A stretch of 64,000 nucleotides of DNA from Episyrphus balteatus (Eukaryota; Arthropoda; Insecta; Diptera; Syrphidae): positions 38,225,307 to 38,289,306 of the forward strand of contig NC_079136.1 in NCBI RefSeq assembly GCF_945859705.1, given 5' to 3'. Positions 60,025 through 64,000 of this stretch are shown piece after piece. The translations under genes and the position numbers were made by a program. The notes beneath the pieces were generated by a model, which searched no databases, had not been told where the DNA came from, and saw only the letters and a list, made by a program, of their open reading frames with translations. Each line of letters starts with the position of its first letter. Positions within the stretch are counted from its first letter, which is position 1.

Positions 60025-60780
60025 CACCGAAAAAAAAACCAATATCAATTTAACATTTTTTAAATATTAAATTAACATTTTTTAAATATCAGCCAAAAAT
60101 GCTCTATAAAATGTGTTTTATGATATTTAAAATGTTAAAGCAACATTTTTATTATCAGGATGATATTTAAATGTCACATTTTGTAAATTTTTTTTGATAT
60201 TTTATTATCATTTTTTCATATCAATTTCTCATTCCAAATAATTGAAAAATATTAAATAAAAAATTATTAATGTGTACTAATTTAAAGGGGCTTTGTGTTT
60301 TTTCGAAGTAAAATGTATGATTTACTGAGAAAATTTGATCGGCACTAAGATTTTACTTCACATAGTTTGGGAGAAAATAACAAAACAATTATATCACCTA
60401 TAATAGAAAATATAATATTTTGTAAAGAATATTCCCTTTCAGCAATGTTTTGAAAAAAGAAAGAAAATTATTAAAATAATAAAAATAATAAAAATGAAAA
60501 GGAAAGAAATAGGTTTCATTATAATAAACTAAAACGTAAAATCTAGTCAACATTGACATTTTAATTGTCAAAGTGAAATTTTCACTATCCACTTAAACTT
60601 AAAAAAATGTCAAAATGATATTTTAATTGTCAAAGTGAAATTTTCACTATTCCACCTGAAATTAAAAAATGTCAAAATGATATGATAAAATATCAAAATT
60701 GATATTTTAATTGTTGGACGACTTTTGTCACTGAAAAATGTTAATTTGATAGCTGTTATTATCAATTTTTTTTTTCGGTG
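60025..60780. mobile_element. 756-bp MITE, CACCGAAAAAAAA termini, TA target
   Basis: The left end CACCGAAAAAAAAA and the right end TTTTTTTTTCGGTG are inverted, with TA on both sides. Subterminal AATATCAA/TTGATATT words repeat in both orientations. It interrupts a family C arm. Confidence 0.8.
60554..60677. repeat. Two 62-bp tandem units in the MITE
   Basis: TGA(C/T)ATTTTAATTGTCAAAG starts at 60554 and 60616. Each unit contains GTGAAATTTTCACTAT and ends ATGTCAAAA. Confidence 0.8.
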
Positions 60781-61806
60781 TATTACAAGAAGAAGCTAAA
60801 AAAATACTTTTTTTTTTCTCATCATATCAATTTTTTTTTATATGATAACCTTAAAACAAAATTATACCATTTAAAACCATAATATCTTCTTAATCAAATA
60901 AAACAAAAATTAAATTTTTACAATGAGCAAGTATAAAATTAATTTATTAAAAACAATAATTTTTTATGAAAAAATTTTCTTCCATCACCCAGAAATCTAT
61001 TTTTTAATATGACAACCTATAATATATTTTATGTCATTTTATGCTCAAAATGTTCATATCAACCATGTCTGTACGATTCCTACAAAAAGAGCTAGAATTT
61101 TTTGAACCCAATCATTTTTCATAAAAAAAGGAAGAAAATCTAACTTTTTTTAAATGCATGGCCTTAAAGTGGCTTTTTTTTTATAAAGCAGCCTTTATCT
61201 TATCTTATCTCAAGTCATATTTTTCCTTATAACTGGAAAAATATTAAAAATATATTTTTGAAATAAATTTCATAAAAAAGATCATAAAATCTGACATCTA
61301 AATGTTTTATACAATAAAATCTACACTTGAAATAATTTTTGGGAGGCAGCTTTGAAGTGTTTGTTTGCTCTCCTGAAAAATCATCAAAATTGACATAAGA
61401 TACCTACTTACCTTTTCAGTCGAGAAATAAAGTAAGAATTTTTTAAAGCCAACCATGTCGAATTTTCATACTGAGAATACGGTACTTCCTAGACTGATGG
61501 CTGGTCATCGGCAACAGATTTCCATAGGTGTTTCATAGTATTTTTGAAGTTTTTCAATTTAAGATTGTGTAGCATGTAGTGAATGTACCGTTATGTGTGA
61601 TATATCAAATAACATGTAATATTATCAGAATGCTTAGTATAGTTTAAATACATTTTTATCGTGTTAAAAAAAAAAACCATTATATCGAAACATATGAATA
61701 CAAAATTGATTGAAATGCACAAATACAGTCCTGCTTACTGTTATCTGTTAAAGAAAAAAACGGTTAAAAACACCAAGAAACTTATACAAAAAAATTTGTT
61801 TTTTTA

Positions 61807-62186
61807 GGGTTGGGGTCGAAATTCTGTATGTTGCAAAATTCTGTATTCAAAATACTGTATGCCAAAATACTGTATGTCAAAATTCTGTATGTGCAGAATG
61901 CTGTAGGAACAAAATTCTGAAAGTCAAAATTCTGTATAGCAAAATTCTGGTTGGTCAAAATACTGTATTTCAAAATTCTGTACATCAAAATTCTGTATAT
62001 CAAAATTCTGTACAGAATTTTACAAAACAGAATTTTGCATGTCAGTATTTTGTTGATACAGTATTTTGACGTACAGAATTTTGTATTTACAGTATAATGA
62101 CGTACAGAATTATGGTATTACAGTATTTTGATCCCACAGAATTTTGTCGTACAGAATTTTGACAAGCAGAATTATGACCCGCTCCC
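61807..62186. mobile_element. Family D element: mirrored CAAAATTCTGTAT array
   Basis: It begins GGGTTGGGGTC and ends GACCCGCTCCC (8 of 11 bases inverted), with GTTTTTTTA on both sides as a 9-bp duplication. Between them, about twelve units of roughly 17 bp (GTCAAAATTCTGTAT) run one way up to about 62010. The same unit then runs in inverted orientation (TACAGAATTTTGAC) to the end. The long TSD suggests a Mutator-like process, but the TSD is T-rich and proves little on its own. Translation gives YRIL-type repeats and is not a gene. Confidence 0.75.
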
Positions 62187-62390
62187 GTTTTTTTAGTCAA
62201 AAATCCAAGTTTTGCACATGCATACGCATGTCCAATTTTTTACTAAATATTACTAAAAATAAAAACCAACCAAAAATACCCCTAAAAAAGTAGATACCTA
62301 CGTAGTAGTTTTTCAAAAAATGCATATTTAAAGCCTTCTTTTTTATTATCTTTCGAATGGCATTTTTCAATAATAAGAACAATGATCTGA

Positions 62391-64000
62391 TCCGGATCAC
62401 GAGGAAAATAAAACACAGCTATTGAATCAATATTTTAATCCCTTGGTGATACAGACAAAATTAGTAACAAATATTAAACATTTTTCATACAAAAGCATTC
62501 TATACATTCCAAGTCTTTCAAATACAATGTTAAATGCTGCTTAAAGAAATAAAGAAAATAGCTGCTTTCCTTTGGAAACATTCATCCACTGGTTAGTAGT
62601 TAGTAATTAAAGTCACTTTCAATTAAGTACTTTTACTCAATTGAAAAAGTAGTTTAAAGCAGTTTAAGTACTAAGCAGTAGATAAAATGTTTTCAACGCA
62701 ACGCTGCTAATATTAATTTGATTTTTAAAGATCATGTTCGATTTTGAAAATCAAAATTTTGAATTTATAATCAAATGTTAAATTTAACTTAAAAAAAAAA
62801 AAATCTTAAAATTTATTATTTGAAAAATTTTGTAAGTAAATATTTTAATTTATCTTTTGTTTAGTATTTTAACCCTCTGTAGGCACACCTTTTTTTGTGA
62901 CGTGAAAGGCACACAGGTGCGTATTTGGTTCTTTCTTTTTCACGTCGCACATAGGAGTATTTGCAGTAAAAACCTGGTCATAAGTCGATTTTCTGAAAAT
63001 CAAAATTGACACCAAAAATTTTGGCAAAGTGGGTGCAAAATAAACCTGTGTCAATATGCTGCACTCATTTTTTTGTTTTTCGATCGTGTCTTTTTAAAAA
63101 ATGCGTTCAAAGTTAACTGTTACATCTCCCTCATTTTTATTTGAATTCGAAGTATTTTGGTAAGTGTTATTTTATATGCGATATCGAAGTGTTGTAATAG
63201 AAATCTAAAATAATTTAAATGGAGAATTTTTCTTCAGTTATTTATTAACGATATTAATAAAGTTTTGAAAATGTTAGATGGTTTTTTCTATTTTAATTCG
63301 GGCTTAGAACTAGTACCTAAAAACTTGATATTTTTGTTAAGTTATTATTTGAACTTTAATGATTTTGTTTTAGTATACCCCGTTATTCTGCGATGAATTG
63401 AAACTTATGAGTTAGTTTATATATTCTTTAACACAATGCAACAAAAATTGGGTGCTCTTAGGTGCTCTTTAGAGAATCGAGGGTCAATTAGTTTTTCACT
63501 TTCTGATAGAAAATACTCCTTACTTTATGCAACGTTTTTTTATTTTTAAATTAAATTTACTGATGTTATTAGTGTATTTTATTTTGGGTGATCTTAATTA
63601 AGGTTGGGGAAGAGAGAAAAGAAACTGAGAATTGCGTATTAGGGATGAGGAAAAAATTTTGGGAAAAATAATGTCGACAGGCGGAGTACAGGCCATTAAT
63701 CAATTTTTTTAGTTTTTCGTAAAAAAATAAAAATAACAAAAACTAAGTTTATATTGTATTTTCTTGTAGGAATACTCATTTTAAACAGAAATAATAACAA
63801 AAACCACGAAAAATAATTATGGCCAGGTTTTTGATGACAATACTCCTATGTGCGTCGCGTCGTTATAACTTTTTTCGGTCTCAGTATTTTATTGGGAATA
63901 TGCATATGAAAATGACATAGAATTTTTCGAAGAATTCGAATATTTTATTCACAATAAATACTTGTTAAGTTTTCTTCTAATCAATAATATTATATTCAAA
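62391..64000. other. Intergenic with a family G element
   Basis: AT-rich. TTAA at 62869 is followed by CCCTCTGTAGGCACACC, a piggyBac-like end related to the one at 51562. CGCACATAGGAGTATT (about 62946) and its inverse AATACTCCTATGTGCG (about 63839) show a further inverted structure. The partner TTAA may lie beyond the window. Confidence 0.5.

Larger units (their letters stand above)
59085..62390. mobile_element. Family C foldback, degraded second locus
   Basis: The left arm (59085-59500, plus orientation) starts AACGTCTTATATAAATCGATGAAC. The right arm (59930-62390, minus orientation) begins GGTTGTCTGTAAATCGGTTT. The right arm is interrupted by a MITE at 60025 and by a family D array at 61807. 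The arrangement mirrors 19830-25458, but the arms are more diverged and the centre is only about 430 bp. Confidence 0.65.

Noticed and set aside
61782..62003. 73-codon minus-strand frame with YRIL/QNF repeats
   Set aside because: It is the translation of the 17-bp CAAAATTCTGTAT array, not a protein gene.

Overview
The window reads as nuclear DNA of an insect, most likely a fly (Diptera). It is very AT-rich, full of poly-A/T runs, and dominated by transposon remains. The host genes I can support have insect features: a CLIP-domain trypsin-like protease of the Easter/SPE/MP1 type with small introns, and a nuclear tRNA-Leu(UAG). The species cannot be named from the sequence. Nearly all other open frames in the window are chance AT-rich frames or repeat translations.

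Host genes: (1) a five-exon secreted CLIP protease at 52114-55740 (376 codons plus stop, all junctions in frame, poly(A) signal at 55923); (2) tRNA-Leu(UAG) at 33048-33127; (3) a tentative mini-transcription unit at 800-1043, with TATA box, Inr at the right spacing, a 47-codon ORF with a hydrophobic N-terminus, AATAAA and a GT-rich tract. Less AT-rich unique islands at 1-800, 18480-19430, 26550-27060 and 36600-38100 may hold non-coding exons or regulatory DNA, but no gene could be built in them.

The rest is a layered mobile-element landscape. Many insertions can be placed to the base by target-site duplications (TSDs). They include three hAT-like elements with perfect 8-bp TSDs (2059-3390, 29219-32292, 40045-41516), one hAT-like element inside the protease intron (53217-54316), Harbinger-like MITEs with TTA/TAA TSDs (30524-31195, 2161-2588), a piggyBac-like element with TTAA (39847-41849), a decayed Tc1 element (42028-43653), TA-flanked MITEs, and several giant foldback elements (7541-9355, 19830-25458, 48311-49805, 56096-57609). 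Insertions are nested up to three deep, and several have an empty paralogous site elsewhere in the window.

The most notable system is a RAG1-like/Transib transposon at 46564-50276. Its ends are CACAGTG, the same heptamer as V(D)J recombination signals. A second conserved block (GCTTGCAA) lies at exactly positions 26-33 from both ends, and the element has a perfect 5-bp GC-rich TSD (TGCCG). It carries a broken transposase with a KWGCDGSSGQSAYKQK catalytic-Asp motif, a lost catalytic core and a retained C-terminus. A near-perfect 1.5-kb palindrome sits two bases after its stop codon.
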